A stretch of 64,000 nucleotides of DNA from Spongiibacter marinus (GCF_016906995.1 NZ_JAFBBD010000005.1:1-64000); one strand, 5' to 3'; shown: positions 28,421 through 38,684, counted from the first letter of the stretch. The notes: generated from the sequence alone by a model not told the origin. Translations and numbers: made by a program.

Positions 28421-28681
28421 ATGCGTGGGTGGATCATTGTTGGACTAACGGTGTCACTGCTGTCATTGGAGAGTGCCAATGCAGCGGATTGGCCACAGTG
28501 TAAAAGTGCTAAGCGAGAGGCGGTGCGTTTGCAGCAGGCCTTGCGCGATGGTCGTAAGTTGAAGGGCTATAAAAGTGGTGCCGCCATGAAGCGGGCGCGA
28601 AAAAGCCGGGAGCTCTGGTTGCGCAAGAACTGTCGCTATCATTCCCGCCGATTGCGGGAGGTGGAGCGCAGCATGATGTGA
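28421..28681 (+). CDS. Small exported basic protein, unknown
   Basis: 86 residues. Signal peptide MRGWIIVGLTVSLLSLESANAA, then a short helix-rich, very basic domain with two cysteines (WPQCKSAKREAV and LRKNCRYHSRR). Those two cysteines likely form one disulfide in the periplasm. A good GGGAGG site lies ahead of ATG 28421, supporting a real gene. I do not recognise the family. It is divergent from fbp and convergent with a DUF1761 gene. Confidence 0.65.
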   Translation: MRGWIIVGLTVSLLSLESANAADWPQCKSAKREAVRLQQALRDGRKLKGYKSGAAMKRARKSRELWLRKNCRYHSRRLREVERSMM

Positions 28682-28684
28682 GCG

Positions 28685-29077
28685 CTAATAAATGATGCTG
28701 TGCATCAAGTAACTGAGAATGGTGGTCGCGCCCAAAAAACTGCAATCGATAAGGGCGACCTTGCGATTTTTAGCCTGCACCCGGCGCAATAGCCAGGCCA
28801 CGCTAACATAGCTGCTGAGGCAAAGCATCATTGTGCCAGACGGAAGCAAGCCCTTGTGCAGCAGCATTACCAGCACCCCAACCATCCAGCTTTGCAGCAA
28901 GCAGGCGCTCGCCATTGCCAGCAACGACGATTCCGGGCCAGCCGCTTTATCGCTGAGCCCCTGCTCTAAACGCCAGGCGTCGCCGAATACTCGCGGTGAA
29001 TACCAGATGTAGCCAAGCAGTAAACTAAGGAGAAAGGCACTGGCTGCGGCGCCTGGGTGGAGGTCAAAAATCGACAT
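28685..29077 (-). CDS. DUF1761 membrane protein
   Basis: 130 residues with four hydrophobic segments (AAASAFLLSLLLGYIWYSP, LLAMASACLLQSWMVGVLVMLL, TMMLCLSSYVSVAWLL and a C-terminal FLGATTILSYLMHSIIY). The motif GYIWYSPRVFGDAW is the DUF1761 hallmark. Function of the family is unknown. Single gene divergent from the dienelactone hydrolase-family gene. Its stop is three bases from the stop of the exported 86-residue protein. Confidence 0.8.
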   Translation of the reverse strand: MSIFDLHPGAAASAFLLSLLLGYIWYSPRVFGDAWRLEQGLSDKAAGPESSLLAMASACLLQSWMVGVLVMLLHKGLLPSGTMMLCLSSYVSVAWLLRRVQAKNRKVALIDCSFLGATTILSYLMHSIIY

Positions 29078-29208
29078 GAGACTTGGGTCCGTACCGCAAG
29101 AGTTATCATCACCACTGGGTGTTGATGTAGAGTGTAGTCTGTAATGTTGAGAATACGAACCACGATGTGGTTTTTCATTGAGGCTGTTAATCAGGGAGAG
29201 AAAAATTA

Positions 29209-29964
29209 ATGCGACTTTTTTCGTTATTGTTCGCCGCCATTTTGGCCTTGTCGGGCGTCAGCCAATCACTGGCCGCCGAGAAGGTTCAGCTGCCGGACGA
29301 TCTCGGGATTGCAATGTTGTACAAGGCCAAGCGCAGTGACGCTCCCGCAGTTGTTGTGGTGCACGAATGGTGGGGCTTAAATGATTACGCTCGCAAGCGC
29401 GCCAAGATGCTTGCTGAGGCTGGCTATACCGCCATTGCTGTCGACATGTACGGACACGGCAAAACAGCGAGCCATCCAAAAGATGCCACGGCCTTTATGA
29501 ATGCAGCACTCGCTGAGCCGGAAAAAATGAATGCCCGCTTTGATGCGGCGATGGCTATTTTGAAGCGCCAAACCAAAGGTGATATCTACGCGATTGGCTA
29601 CTGCTTTGGTGGCGCTGTGGTGTTGAATCAGGCGCGTCGCGGGCTGGATTTGGCGGGAGTGGCGAGTTTTCACGGTAGCCTGGGTACCGAAACCCCGGCG
29701 CAAACGGGCGCGGTGAAAGCCAAGGTGCTGGTGGCCACAGGTGGGGCTGACCCCATGGTGCCCGCTGAGCAAGTCGGCGCCTTCGTTGAGGAGATGTCTT
29801 CTGCAGGTGTGGATTTACAGCTGATGAGCTTCCCTGGCGTTCAGCATAGCTTTACCAACCCCGGTGCCACGGCCGTCGGTAAAAAATACGGTCTGCCATT
29901 GAGCTATGACGCCAAGGCTGACAGCCAGAGCTGGGCAGCCCTGATGCGCATGCTGGAAGACTAA
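29209..29964 (+). CDS. Dienelactone hydrolase-family protein, exported
   Basis: 251 residues with a signal peptide (to SLAAEK). The dienelactone hydrolase fold has nucleophile Cys132 in AIGYCFGGAVV, Glu53 in VVVHEWWGLND, Asp in TGGADPMVPAEQ, and His in FPGVQHSFTNPGA. The catalytic Cys with the neighbouring EWWG is diagnostic. Export to the periplasm differs from the cytoplasmic ClcD-type enzymes, so the substrate is probably not chloro-dienelactone. It starts a run of three closely spaced genes with a SET protein and a UbiB-like kinase. Confidence 0.9.
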   Translation: MRLFSLLFAAILALSGVSQSLAAEKVQLPDDLGIAMLYKAKRSDAPAVVVVHEWWGLNDYARKRAKMLAEAGYTAIAVDMYGHGKTASHPKDATAFMNAALAEPEKMNARFDAAMAILKRQTKGDIYAIGYCFGGAVVLNQARRGLDLAGVASFHGSLGTETPAQTGAVKAKVLVATGGADPMVPAEQVGAFVEEMSSAGVDLQLMSFPGVQHSFTNPGATAVGKKYGLPLSYDAKADSQSWAALMRMLED

Positions 29965-29972
29965 GCACGGCG

Positions 29973-30278
29973 ATGGCCGGTTCGCGTTTATATAAGGTGC
30001 GCAACAGCCCTTTGCATGGCAAGGGCTTGTTTGCTCGCCGGGCTATTGCCGCCGATACCGTGATTGGCTGGTGCGAAACAGCGCCGACAGTAGAGCCGGG
30101 TTTGCACACTTTGAGCCTGGCGGATGGCCGCGACGTGGATGTTTGCTGCTCCTTGAAGTACATCAATCACGGCCGGCCGGCCAACGTGATCTACTATGAC
30201 GACTTTAGTGTGGTCGCGCTGCGAGATATCGCCCCTGGCGAAGAGCTGCTGCACGACTACGGGGATGACTGGCCCTAG
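29973..30278 (+). CDS. Small SET-domain protein
   Basis: 101 residues, one stripped-down SET domain without pre- or post-SET parts. Motifs seen are SPLHGKGLFARRAI (SET-I start), LKYINHGRPANVIYYDDF (the NHxxxPN strand), and IAPGEELLHDYGDDW (the Y-containing end). SET domains are lysine methyltransferases in eukaryotes. Bacterial stand-alone copies occur but targets are rarely known. ATG 29973 is 8 bp after the previous gene's stop. Likely translated with it. Confidence 0.85.
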   Translation: MAGSRLYKVRNSPLHGKGLFARRAIAADTVIGWCETAPTVEPGLHTLSLADGRDVDVCCSLKYINHGRPANVIYYDDFSVVALRDIAPGEELLHDYGDDWP

Positions 30279-30319
30279 GCCGCTCGTCCGCCAATTTTCC
30301 CGCCCAGTGCCACGTAGTT

Positions 30320-31675
30320 ATGAGTGATAAAGAAAAGTCCCTGCACCGCATTAAAACCGGTGGTTTTTCGCGCCGCCTGGAATTATCCAAAGTGGGGCTG
30401 CGCTACGGCAGCCGAGCCTTGCGCCAGTCGCTGCGCGAGCGCTTTTCCAACGATGAGGAGGCCGCCCTGGCCCAGCGCCGCGAGAACATTGAATTCTTTA
30501 TTGCAGAGCTGGGTAAATTGAAGGGTAGTGTGGTGAAAATTGGCCAGGTGATGGCCACCTACGCCGATTACTTAATGCCGCCAGAAGTTGCTGAAGCGCT
30601 ACATTCTCTGGAGGACGACACGCCGCCAATGAGCTGGCGGGCGATTCGCAAGGTGTTGGAAAAAGAGCTGGGCGAAGAGCGCCTTGCTGAGCTGGATATC
30701 GACACCGAGCCGCTCGCCGCCGCCTCGCTAGGCCAAGTGCACAGGGCCGTTTTGCGCAGCAGTGGTGAACAGCTGTGCGTGAAGGTGCAGTACCCCGGCG
30801 TGGATAAAACTATCGACGCCGACTTCCAGGCGTTGATGGGGCTGTTGAAACTGTCTCGGCTGCTGGATGCCACGCGTAATATTGATGACTGGTTTGGTGA
30901 TATCCGCCAGCTGTTGCACAAAGAAGTCGATTACGAGCAGGAAAAACGCGATCTCGATTTCGCCCGCCAGCGCCTGAGCGGTGAAGCGCGCTATGTGGTG
31001 CCCCGCAGTTACGACCGCTACTGCACTCGGCGTGTGCTCACCATGAGCTATGAGAGTTCGCTGGGCGTGGCTGCTTGCGACGTAGAGTCATTGTCGCAGG
31101 CGCGCCGCAACGCGCTGGGTGAGGCGCTGCTGAGGCTGTTTCTTACCGAGCTGTTTCGCTGGCAGCGTATGCAGACCGACCCCAACTTTGGCAATTACCG
31201 CGTGCGTATTAATGACGATGCCAACGACCAGTTAGTGCTGCTGGATTTCGGCGCCATGCGACTGTTGCCGCCGGACTTCGCCGAGCGTTTTTGCGAGATG
31301 ATGCGTGCCGCTTACCGTCGCGATCGCAAGGTGTTCCGGCAGTGCAGTATTGATCTGGGTTTTATGAAGGAGCACTTCCCGGACAGCGTGCTGGATAACT
31401 TCGTGGACATTGGTATGGATATCGGCGAGCCGCTGCGCTCAGCCTCCCAGGCCCCGGATGAGGCGCGTAGCGCCGACGGCCTTTACGACTGGCGGCGCAG
31501 CAACCTTCCTAAACGTATTGCCAAGCGGGCAGTGGCGGCCTCCATCAGCACGTATTTTGCGTTGCCCCCTAAGGACTTCCTTTACGTTATGCGTAAACTC
31601 ATGGGTGTCTATGCGCTGATTGCGCAGTTGGATGCCCATTTTGACGGTGAACCCGTATTCCAAGAATTTTTGTAG
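30320..31675 (+). CDS. AarF/UbiB-family protein kinase-like
   Basis: 451 residues of the ABC1/ADCK/UbiB family. Diagnostic motifs are KLKGSVVKIGQVMATYADYLMPPE (the KxGQ helix), the nucleotide loop AAASLGQVHRAVL, VKVQYPGVDKTIDADF, MQTDPNFGNYRV and the DFG-like VLLDFGAMR. UbiB proteins use ATP to support ubiquinone synthesis. This gene has a short, non-membrane C terminus and lies beside a SET domain gene, so it is a paralogue rather than ubiB itself, which normally sits with ubiE. No substrate assigned. Confidence 0.9.
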   Translation: MSDKEKSLHRIKTGGFSRRLELSKVGLRYGSRALRQSLRERFSNDEEAALAQRRENIEFFIAELGKLKGSVVKIGQVMATYADYLMPPEVAEALHSLEDDTPPMSWRAIRKVLEKELGEERLAELDIDTEPLAAASLGQVHRAVLRSSGEQLCVKVQYPGVDKTIDADFQALMGLLKLSRLLDATRNIDDWFGDIRQLLHKEVDYEQEKRDLDFARQRLSGEARYVVPRSYDRYCTRRVLTMSYESSLGVAACDVESLSQARRNALGEALLRLFLTELFRWQRMQTDPNFGNYRVRINDDANDQLVLLDFGAMRLLPPDFAERFCEMMRAAYRRDRKVFRQCSIDLGFMKEHFPDSVLDNFVDIGMDIGEPLRSASQAPDEARSADGLYDWRRSNLPKRIAKRAVAASISTYFALPPKDFLYVMRKLMGVYALIAQLDAHFDGEPVFQEFL

Positions 31676-31741
31676 TGGTGTTTATTAACGAGCTGTAACC
31701 CCCGCCGCCAGTGACTTCGGGCACTTGAGCGGGTTTTAGTC

Positions 31742-31770
31742 TTGAACTTTTCGACTATTAGGCATCTAAT
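31742..31770 (+). promoter_or_regulatory. Probable sigma70 promoter of rpoH
   Basis: TTGAAC (31742-31747), 17-nt spacer, then TCTAAT (31765-31770). Transcription would start near 31777, leaving a roughly 50-nt leader that holds a GC-rich hairpin (GGCCCCC...GAGGCC) before the ribosome-binding site. Confidence 0.6.
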
Positions 31771-31829
31771 AAGCAGTCGGTATTTTCGGGCCCCCGCGAG
31801 GGAGGCCGTAACCAGTGAGGAGGATGTGC

Positions 31830-32678
31830 ATGAGCACCCATCTGCAGCCAGTACAGCAACTTGTGCCGGGTGGTGATCTCTCTGCATATATTCAAGCAGT
31901 AGGCAGTATCCCTGTGCTCAGTGTTGAGCGTGAGCGGGAACTGGCGGAAGAACTTCACTATCGTGGCAACCTTGAGGCGGCCCGCGAGTTGGTTATGTCG
32001 CACCTTCGATTTGTGGTGCACATTGCTAAAAGCTACAGCGGCTATGGCCTGCCCCAGGCTGACCTGATTCAGGAAGGCAATGTCGGCCTGATGAAGGCGG
32101 TTAAGCGCTTTGACCCCAGCAAAGGGGTGCGTTTGGTGTCCTTTGCGGTGCACTGGATCAAGGCGGAAATTCACGAATACGTATTGCGCAACTGGCGCAT
32201 TGTGAAAGTAGCAACCACCAAGGCGCAGCGTAAGTTGTTTTTCAATCTGCGCAGCGCGAAGAAACAGCTGGCTTGGCTGAGTAATGACGAGGCCCACGCC
32301 GTGGCCAGTGATCTCGGCGTTGATGTCACTGAAGTGCGCCGTATGGAAGGGCGCCTGAGTTCGGTGGATGTCGGCTTCGATGCCAGCGACAGCGACGACG
32401 ACAGCAGTTTCGTCGCGCCGGTGCATTACCTGGAAGACAACAGCCAAGACCCCGCGCGCCTGCTGGAAGCTGACAACTGGGAAGAGAGCAACCACCAGAG
32501 TTTAGCGCTGGCGCTGGACGAGCTGGACGAGCGTAGCCGGGATATCCTGCAAAGCCGCTGGTTGGTTGAAAGCAAAGCGACGCTGCACGAGTTGGCAGAC
32601 CGCTACGGTGTTTCCGCCGAACGCATTCGACAGCTGGAAAAAGCGGCGATGAAAAAGCTTAAGGCGGCCATGGAGTAA
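31830..32678 (+). CDS. rpoH: RNA polymerase heat-shock sigma factor
   Basis: 282 residues. Region 2 is clear: [76 protein letters not shown]. The RpoH-box QRKLFFNLR follows at about residue 133-141. Region 4 ends with [30 protein letters not shown]. The RpoH box assigns it to sigma32. ATG 31830 is chosen because AGGAGG (31818-31823) lies 6 nt upstream. An ATG at 31824 would be too close. Confidence 0.95.
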   Translation: MSTHLQPVQQLVPGGDLSAYIQAVGSIPVLSVERERELAEELHYRGNLEAARELVMSHLRFVVHIAKSYSGYGLPQADLIQEGNVGLMKAVKRFDPSKGVRLVSFAVHWIKAEIHEYVLRNWRIVKVATTKAQRKLFFNLRSAKKQLAWLSNDEAHAVASDLGVDVTEVRRMEGRLSSVDVGFDASDSDDDSSFVAPVHYLEDNSQDPARLLEADNWEESNHQSLALALDELDERSRDILQSRWLVESKATLHELADRYGVSAERIRQLEKAAMKKLKAAME

Positions 32679-32712
32679 GCGCGCCCGCCGCGGCCCTCCC
32701 CAGTAACACCTG

Positions 32713-32743
32713 AAAACGCCCCGCTAGTCGGGGCGTTTTTTTT
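32713..32743 (+). terminator. Terminator after rpoH
   Basis: AAAACGCCCCG, loop CTAGT, CGGGGCG and eight Ts. A strong intrinsic terminator 35 bp after the rpoH stop. Confidence 0.93.
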
Positions 32744-32830
32744 GCGGGCTGCCACGCATAAATACGCATGTTCCCCCGCTGAGGGACGCGCTACAAATGG
32801 CCAAGGTTTGGTGTGGCGGGGCAAAGAATA

Positions 32831-33565
32831 ATGACATTCCCTTGGCTTTCAGCACGCGGCGGCAAGCGCTGCCTCGTATTGTGCGGCGCGTTGTTACTGT
32901 GCCCGTGGCACGTCTATGGCAAGGGCTTTCTGGATTTTAACCTATACCCCTACCTTGATGACGTAGAAAGCGATTCGGTTTTTACACTGAATATTGGCGC
33001 CTAGCTTTCGCAGCGCTGGTCATACTTTGGTTTTATCAATTTCTATAACCAGCCGGCTACGGCTGAGCTGTCGGAAACGAATAGTTATTACACCGAGCAA
33101 AATCTGCGTCGGCAGTTGGCGGCAGTACCGTCGCTCGATCTAAGCGTGCAGCATAATATGCGCACCGGCGAGGACAATGACCGACTGCGCTTTGGCCTGC
33201 GGTGGCGCCTGAATGATAGTTCGTGGTTTCGCCAACTGTTTGTGCAACTCAATCTGACCTATTCGCTGACCCTGCACGCCCTGCAAATTGACGACCGCGA
33301 CGAATCGGTTTGGCAGTTAGAGCATAGCTGGCGCTGGAGTTCTCCCGCCGTGAGTGAGCGCCTATACCTCGCTGGGTTTATTGATCACACCTTTAATGAA
33401 GACCTACCTGAGGGCTTCCCGGCCAACCCGATGGTTGCCGAGCTACAACTCGGCTGGCGGCTGTGGCAGCAGTGGTATGCGGTGGCGGAATACCGCCTCA
33501 ATCAATATCGCCGGCAAGATGTGAATAACTTGGCGCTCGGGGTTGAATACCGCGTGCCTTTCTAA
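32831..33565 (+). pseudogene. Outer-membrane barrel protein interrupted by in-frame TAG
   Basis: ATG 32831 opens a signal peptide (to WHVYG) and a barrel start (FLDFNLYPYLDDVES, FTLNIGA). TAG at 33002-33004 stops it at residue 57. Without a frame change the same frame continues through LSQRWSYFGFINFYN to a natural end ALGVEYRVPF at 33565, where the terminal Phe fits an outer-membrane barrel. So a complete 244-codon gene is split by one nonsense codon, most simply CAG to TAG. The second half looks intact (YTEQNLRRQLAAVPSLDLSV, HSWRWSSPAV). Either recent loss, a sequencing error, or readthrough. Confidence 0.8.
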
Positions 33566-33648
33566 TTGCATAATTGCGACGCTGCTGCCGGCAGCTTTGC
33601 CTATCGGCTTCCAGCCCTTACAATACGCGCTGTTTTCGTGGGGGCAGT

Positions 33649-34026
33649 ATGGCGTCGATCACTTTCTTTCTGGCCGGGCTTTCCGGCTTTTTCGCTGTGG
33701 CCTTGGGCGCCTTTGGTGCCCATGGCTTAAAGGGTCGTTTATCGGCTGACATGTTGGCCGTGTATGAAACGGCCGTGCAGTATCACTTCTATCATACCTT
33801 TGCGTTATTGGCCGTCGCGTTATTGATGCAGTTGGGCGTACAACACGGTGCGCTGCGTGCGGCCACATGGCTCTTTGGCATAGGTATTGTGCTGTTTAGT
33901 GGCAGCCTTTACGCCCTGTCGATTAGTGGTATTAAAGTGCTGGGGGCGATCACCCCGGTGGGTGGCTTGTGTTTTCTTGCGGCGTGGATTTGCCTGATGG
34001 TGGCAGCCCTAAGAGGTGTGCAATGA
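33649..34026 (+). CDS. DUF423 membrane protein (YgdD-like)
   Basis: 125 residues with four hydrophobic stretches. The GAFGAHGLK motif near residue 20 and [16 protein letters not shown] near 40 are characteristic of the DUF423/YgdD family of small inner-membrane proteins of unknown function. ATG 33649 has GGGGGCAG upstream. Its stop overlaps the start of trmB (ATGA, 34023-34026), so the two are coupled. Confidence 0.88.
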   Translation: MASITFFLAGLSGFFAVALGAFGAHGLKGRLSADMLAVYETAVQYHFYHTFALLAVALLMQLGVQHGALRAATWLFGIGIVLFSGSLYALSISGIKVLGAITPVGGLCFLAAWICLMVAALRGVQ

Positions 34027-34718
34027 GTGAAGAGAACACCAAAATGCGCCGAATTCGCAGCTTTGTACTGCGTACCGGGCGGATGACCGAAGGCCAAAAG
34101 CGCTCCTACGATTTGCACTGGCCAAGCAAGGGGCTGGAGCTTGAAAAGGGCGCGATAGACCTGGACGAGGTGTTCGGCCGCCGCGCACCAACGGTGTTGG
34201 AAATCGGTTTCGGTATGGGCGACTCGCTGGCCACCATGGCCGCTGCCGCGCCAGAGAAAAACTTTATCGGTGTTGAAGTGCACAGCCCCGGTGTCGGACG
34301 TCTGATGCATTTAATCGATGAGTCCGGTATCGAGAATTTGCGCGCCTACTGCGACGATGCCGTTGAAGTGTTAGAGCGCTGTATCGCTGATGAAAGCTTA
34401 AGCCGAGTGCAGGTGTATTTCCCTGATCCCTGGCATAAAAAGCGCCACCACAAGCGCCGTCTAATTCAGCCGGAATTTGTTCAGCTATTGCGCAAAAAAC
34501 TGCAGCCCGGTGGCGTGATTCACTTAGCGACTGACTGGGAAAACTACGCTGAGCACATGATGGAGGTCATGTCAGCCGCGCCCGGTTTTACCAACTGCGA
34601 GGGCGAAGGCCAATTCGCGCCGCGCCCGGAGTACCGGCCGGTGACAAAATTTGAGCGTCGCGGTGAACGCCTGGGCCACGGCGTGTGGGACTTACTGTTT
34701 GAGAAAACGGCGGACTGA
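34023..34718 (+). CDS. trmB: tRNA (guanine-N7-)-methyltransferase
   Basis: 231 residues. TrmB methylates G46 in the variable loop of tRNAs. The S-adenosylmethionine site is [27 protein letters not shown], the catalytic [16 protein letters not shown], and the end [19 protein letters not shown] all match the family. Start ATG 34023 overlaps the preceding stop. The stop codon TGA (34716-34718) sits at the centre of a perfect palindrome (34708-34726). Confidence 0.95.
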   Translation: MSEENTKMRRIRSFVLRTGRMTEGQKRSYDLHWPSKGLELEKGAIDLDEVFGRRAPTVLEIGFGMGDSLATMAAAAPEKNFIGVEVHSPGVGRLMHLIDESGIENLRAYCDDAVEVLERCIADESLSRVQVYFPDPWHKKRHHKRRLIQPEFVQLLRKKLQPGGVIHLATDWENYAEHMMEVMSAAPGFTNCEGEGQFAPRPEYRPVTKFERRGERLGHGVWDLLFEKTAD

Positions 34719-34807
34719 GTCCGCCGCCGCTGCGCCGCTCATTTAGAATAAGCAAATGTTCCCTCTCATTCTTCGAACGGCGAATTTTTCGCTGCAACAG
34801 GCGTGAC

Positions 34808-35662
34808 TCAACGAGTGTGAGCCGGCTCGAGTTGCTCGCTGTGAAAGCGAATATGGTCTTCAATAAAGCTCGCGATAAAAAAGTAACTATGGTCGTAGCC
34901 CTCTTGCATCCGCAGAGTCAGGCCAGCGCCGCCGGCTGTGGCTGCGGCCTGCAGCAACGCGGGTTTTAGCTGACTCTCTAAAAAGTCATCGTCGCTGCCC
35001 TGGTCAACCAGAATGCGTGGGGCAGTGGCGCCGTGCTCACGAATCAAAAAGCAGCTGTCCGCTTGCTGCCACTGCTCACGATCGTCCCCCAAGTACTGGC
35101 TGAGTGCCTTTTCTCCCCAAGGGCAGTTCATCGGCGAGCTAATGGGCGCGAACGCCGACAAACTGTGGAAGCGCTCGGGGTATTTTAAGCCGAGAGTCAG
35201 CGCGCCGTGCCCGCCCATGGAATGGCCGAATAGACCACAGCGGCTGGCATCAACAGGTAAGTGTGCACTTACTAGTTCTGGCAGCTCGGTGCTGATATAG
35301 CTCTCCATTTGGTAGTGTTCAGCCCAGGGTTGCTGGCTGGCATTGACATAAAAGCCCGCCCCCAGGCCCAGATCGTAGGCGCCGTCGATGTCGTCGGCAA
35401 CGCCCTCTCCGCGCGGGCTGGTATCCGGTGCGACGATCGCCACGCCATAGCGAGCGGCAAATTGCTGCGCGCCTGCTTTTTGCACGAAGTTTTCGTCGCT
35501 GCAAGTGAGTCCGGAGAGCCAGTACAGTACCGGCACCTTGGCGCTTTTCGCCTGGGGGGGCAGAAAAACGGACACCTGCATTGGGCAGTTCAGTGTCTGG
35601 CTTTGGTGGCGGTAGCGAAGTTGTCGGCCGCCAAAACAGCGGTGCTCTGCAATTTTCTCCAT
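34808..35662 (-). CDS. fghA: S-formylglutathione hydrolase
   Basis: 284 residues of the esterase D type. It hydrolyses S-formylglutathione to formate and glutathione, the second step of glutathione-dependent formaldehyde detoxification. Ser148 sits in GLFGHSMGGHGAL. Asp is in DQGSDDDFL and His in GYDHSYFFIAS. ATG 35662 has GGGGGA upstream. It follows the frmA-like dehydrogenase gene by 13 bp, so they form an operon. Confidence 0.95.
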   Translation of the reverse strand: MEKIAEHRCFGGRQLRYRHQSQTLNCPMQVSVFLPPQAKSAKVPVLYWLSGLTCSDENFVQKAGAQQFAARYGVAIVAPDTSPRGEGVADDIDGAYDLGLGAGFYVNASQQPWAEHYQMESYISTELPELVSAHLPVDASRCGLFGHSMGGHGALTLGLKYPERFHSLSAFAPISSPMNCPWGEKALSQYLGDDREQWQQADSCFLIREHGATAPRILVDQGSDDDFLESQLKPALLQAAATAGGAGLTLRMQEGYDHSYFFIASFIEDHIRFHSEQLEPAHTR

Positions 35663-35675
35663 CGTCGTCCCCCGG

Positions 35676-36815
<1,140 letters not shown>

Positions 36816-36820
36816 CTAAA

Positions 36821-36835
36821 TTGATAACTGATCAA
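36821..36835. promoter_or_regulatory. LysR-type operator, frmA side
   Basis: TTGAT-AACTG-ATCAA is a perfect 5-bp inverted repeat with T-N11-A form, about 40 bp upstream of the frmA start. Likely the site of the divergent LysR regulator. Confidence 0.55.
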
Positions 36836-36860
36836 CGATAATCCACTATTTGGTAAACTC

Positions 36861-36882
36861 ATTGTTTTTATATGACAACAAT
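36861..36882. promoter_or_regulatory. Second inverted repeat, lysR side
   Basis: ATTGTT-N10-AACAAT, immediately before the AAGGGG site of the LysR gene. The position would suit autorepression. Confidence 0.4.
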
Positions 36883-36893
36883 AAGGGGCAGCC

Positions 36894-37784
36894 GTGAAAC
36901 ATTGGGAAGCGGTGGAAGTGTTTGTTGCCGTGGTGGAGCAGGGCAGTTTTTCGGCGGCCGCGCAGCATTTGGGGATGTCAAAATCCCATGCCAGCCGTCA
37001 GCTCAGCCGCCTGGAAAATCACCTCGGTGTGCAACTGCTTACTCGCAGCACCCGGCGTTTGGTGTTGAGTGAAATCGGCGAGGCATACTTTCAGCGCTGC
37101 AAAAGTATTCTCGGGCAAATGCAAGAAACTGAGCAGGCGGTTATGCAGCAGCAGGCCAGCCCACAGGGCAATCTGCGGGTGACGGTGGCGGGGGCCTTTG
37201 GTGAACGTTACGTGGCGCCAGCGGCGGCAGAATTTTTAAAGCGTTACCCCGCCGTGAATCTGCAGCTGGATTTTAATAATCGCAACATCGACTTGCTGGA
37301 AGAAGGTTACGATCTGGCAATTCGCGCAGGGGTGCTTAAGGACTCGTCGTTGATCGCCCGGCGAATCGCCGAAAGGCGCTTGTTAATTTGTGGAAGCCGC
37401 GACTACTTCGACCTCTACGGTGTGCCCAATAGCGTAGAGGATCTGCGCGAACACAGTTGTCTGGTGGGTTCTTTACCCACGTGGCGGTTTCGCGATTCCC
37501 GTGGCCAGCATATCGAGCTCAAGGTTGAGGGGCGCTGGCGCAGCAACAATGGCCACGCGCTATTGGCGGCGGCGCGCCGCGGGTTGGGTTTGGTGCAGTT
37601 GCCAGAGTTTTACGTTTACGAGGACCTGCAGGCAGGGCGCCTGCAAGCGGTGATGCAGAGCTATCAACCCGCCGATACTGCCGTGTGGGCGGTTTATCCC
37701 CACAACCGTCATCTATCCGCCAAGGTCAGCGCCTTTGTCGACTTTTTAGCAGAGCAGTTTCGCCAGGTCGACTACCTCAGTTAG
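36894..37784 (+). CDS. LysR-family regulator, divergent from frmA
   Basis: 296 residues from GTG 36894, preceded by AAGGGG at 36883-36888. The winged helix is KHWEAVEVFVAVVEQGSFSAAAQHLGMSKSHASRQLSRLENHLGVQLLTRSTRRLVLSEIGEAY. The C-terminal inducer domain is of the CrgA/GbpR-like type (VAGAFGERYVAPAAAEFLKRYPAVNLQLDF). Its placement implies control of formaldehyde detoxification, as a known LysR-type formaldehyde regulator does in Pseudomonas. Its end overlaps the convergent HPP gene by 8 bp. Confidence 0.9.
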   Translation: MKHWEAVEVFVAVVEQGSFSAAAQHLGMSKSHASRQLSRLENHLGVQLLTRSTRRLVLSEIGEAYFQRCKSILGQMQETEQAVMQQQASPQGNLRVTVAGAFGERYVAPAAAEFLKRYPAVNLQLDFNNRNIDLLEEGYDLAIRAGVLKDSSLIARRIAERRLLICGSRDYFDLYGVPNSVEDLREHSCLVGSLPTWRFRDSRGQHIELKVEGRWRSNNGHALLAAARRGLGLVQLPEFYVYEDLQAGRLQAVMQSYQPADTAVWAVYPHNRHLSAKVSAFVDFLAEQFRQVDYLS

Positions 37785-38598
37785 CGCGCTTTTGCTTGCG
37801 AGATCGTGGGTGTGGCTGGGCTTTCATGCGCGGACGCAGACGCAATATACGCGATTCGCGATGTTGCCAGTCGCGGCGGCGCTGCGCCGCAAAGGTATTG
37901 GCGCAAGTGTACAGGCGGCTTAAATCCTCTGGGCTGATATCGACAAAGGAGTCCAGCTCGCGCAGCGCCTTGGCAACGTCCTCTTCTTGCAAACTCGATG
38001 TTGCTGCGGCGCCGCGTGCGAGGGTGCTGGGGTAGCGGCGCGAGGGAAACAGATTGTTAAACAGCAGGCCTGCCAACACCAGGGTGCAGGCGTTCAGCAG
38101 CACCGGGTTAAGCAAAAGTGAGTACGACAGCTGGTGAATCTCTGGCCCGCCCATCACGGCAAATAGCGCGGTGGCCACGCCGGGAGGGTGCAGGCAGCGC
38201 AGGTAGTACATCGCCGCAATAGATAGCCCCGTTGCCGCGATCGCGGCGAATTCGTGGGCGGGTAAATAGCGCTGGCAGCTCACGCCGATAAACGCCGAGA
38301 TAACATGCCCGCCCAATACTGGCCAGGGTTGAGACAGTGCGCCGTGGGGGATGGCGAAAATCAGGGCCGCACTGGCGCCTGTTGAGGCGAGCATCCAGGC
38401 CAGCGAATTCCCACCGGGCAGCTGGCTGCTCAGCCAGCAGGCGAAGGCCATGCCGAGTGTGCTGCCGATAATCGATAGCCACTTCTCAGCATGGGAAGTG
38501 GTGTTGGCCTCAACGCCAAGTAGGCGGGCGAGAGGCTGATGAACGTGGTGGCTTGGCACGTGCGATGGGCCCTTTGACTGGCCTTGCCGGTTTGGCAT
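37777..38598 (-). CDS. HPP-family membrane protein
   Basis: 273 residues. Five or so hydrophobic segments between residues 40 and 180. The name-giving motif appears in YYLRCLHPPGVATALFAVMGG, with upstream IIGSTLGMAFACWLSSQLP and ASTGASAALIFAIPHGALSQPW. HPP proteins in cyanobacteria and plants transport nitrite. The C-terminal 75 residues are a soluble, basic tail. A small nrtS-like nitrate/nitrite gene lies 1 kb away with a LysR gene between, which supports a nitrogen-oxyanion role. Confidence 0.85.
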   Translation of the reverse strand: MPNRQGQSKGPSHVPSHHVHQPLARLLGVEANTTSHAEKWLSIIGSTLGMAFACWLSSQLPGGNSLAWMLASTGASAALIFAIPHGALSQPWPVLGGHVISAFIGVSCQRYLPAHEFAAIAATGLSIAAMYYLRCLHPPGVATALFAVMGGPEIHQLSYSLLLNPVLLNACTLVLAGLLFNNLFPSRRYPSTLARGAAATSSLQEEDVAKALRELDSFVDISPEDLSRLYTCANTFAAQRRRDWQHRESRILRLRPRMKAQPHPRSRKQKRAN

Positions 38599-38670
38599 GG
38601 CACCAATTTAGGGCGTGCATTCTAACGAGCAATAATTATTATGTTTATGGAATATTAATCATATTAAAAT

Positions 38671-38684
38671 TTCACAAAAGTGAA
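38671..38684. promoter_or_regulatory. Inverted repeat in HPP/LysR spacer
   Basis: TTCAC-AAAA-GTGAA in the AT-rich divergent spacer, 22 bp before the LysR start. A possible operator of that regulator. Confidence 0.4.

Noticed and set aside
31777-31829. RNA thermometer in the rpoH leader
   Set aside because: A GC-rich hairpin exists, but I cannot pair the AGGAGG with a complementary stretch convincingly. Not claimed.
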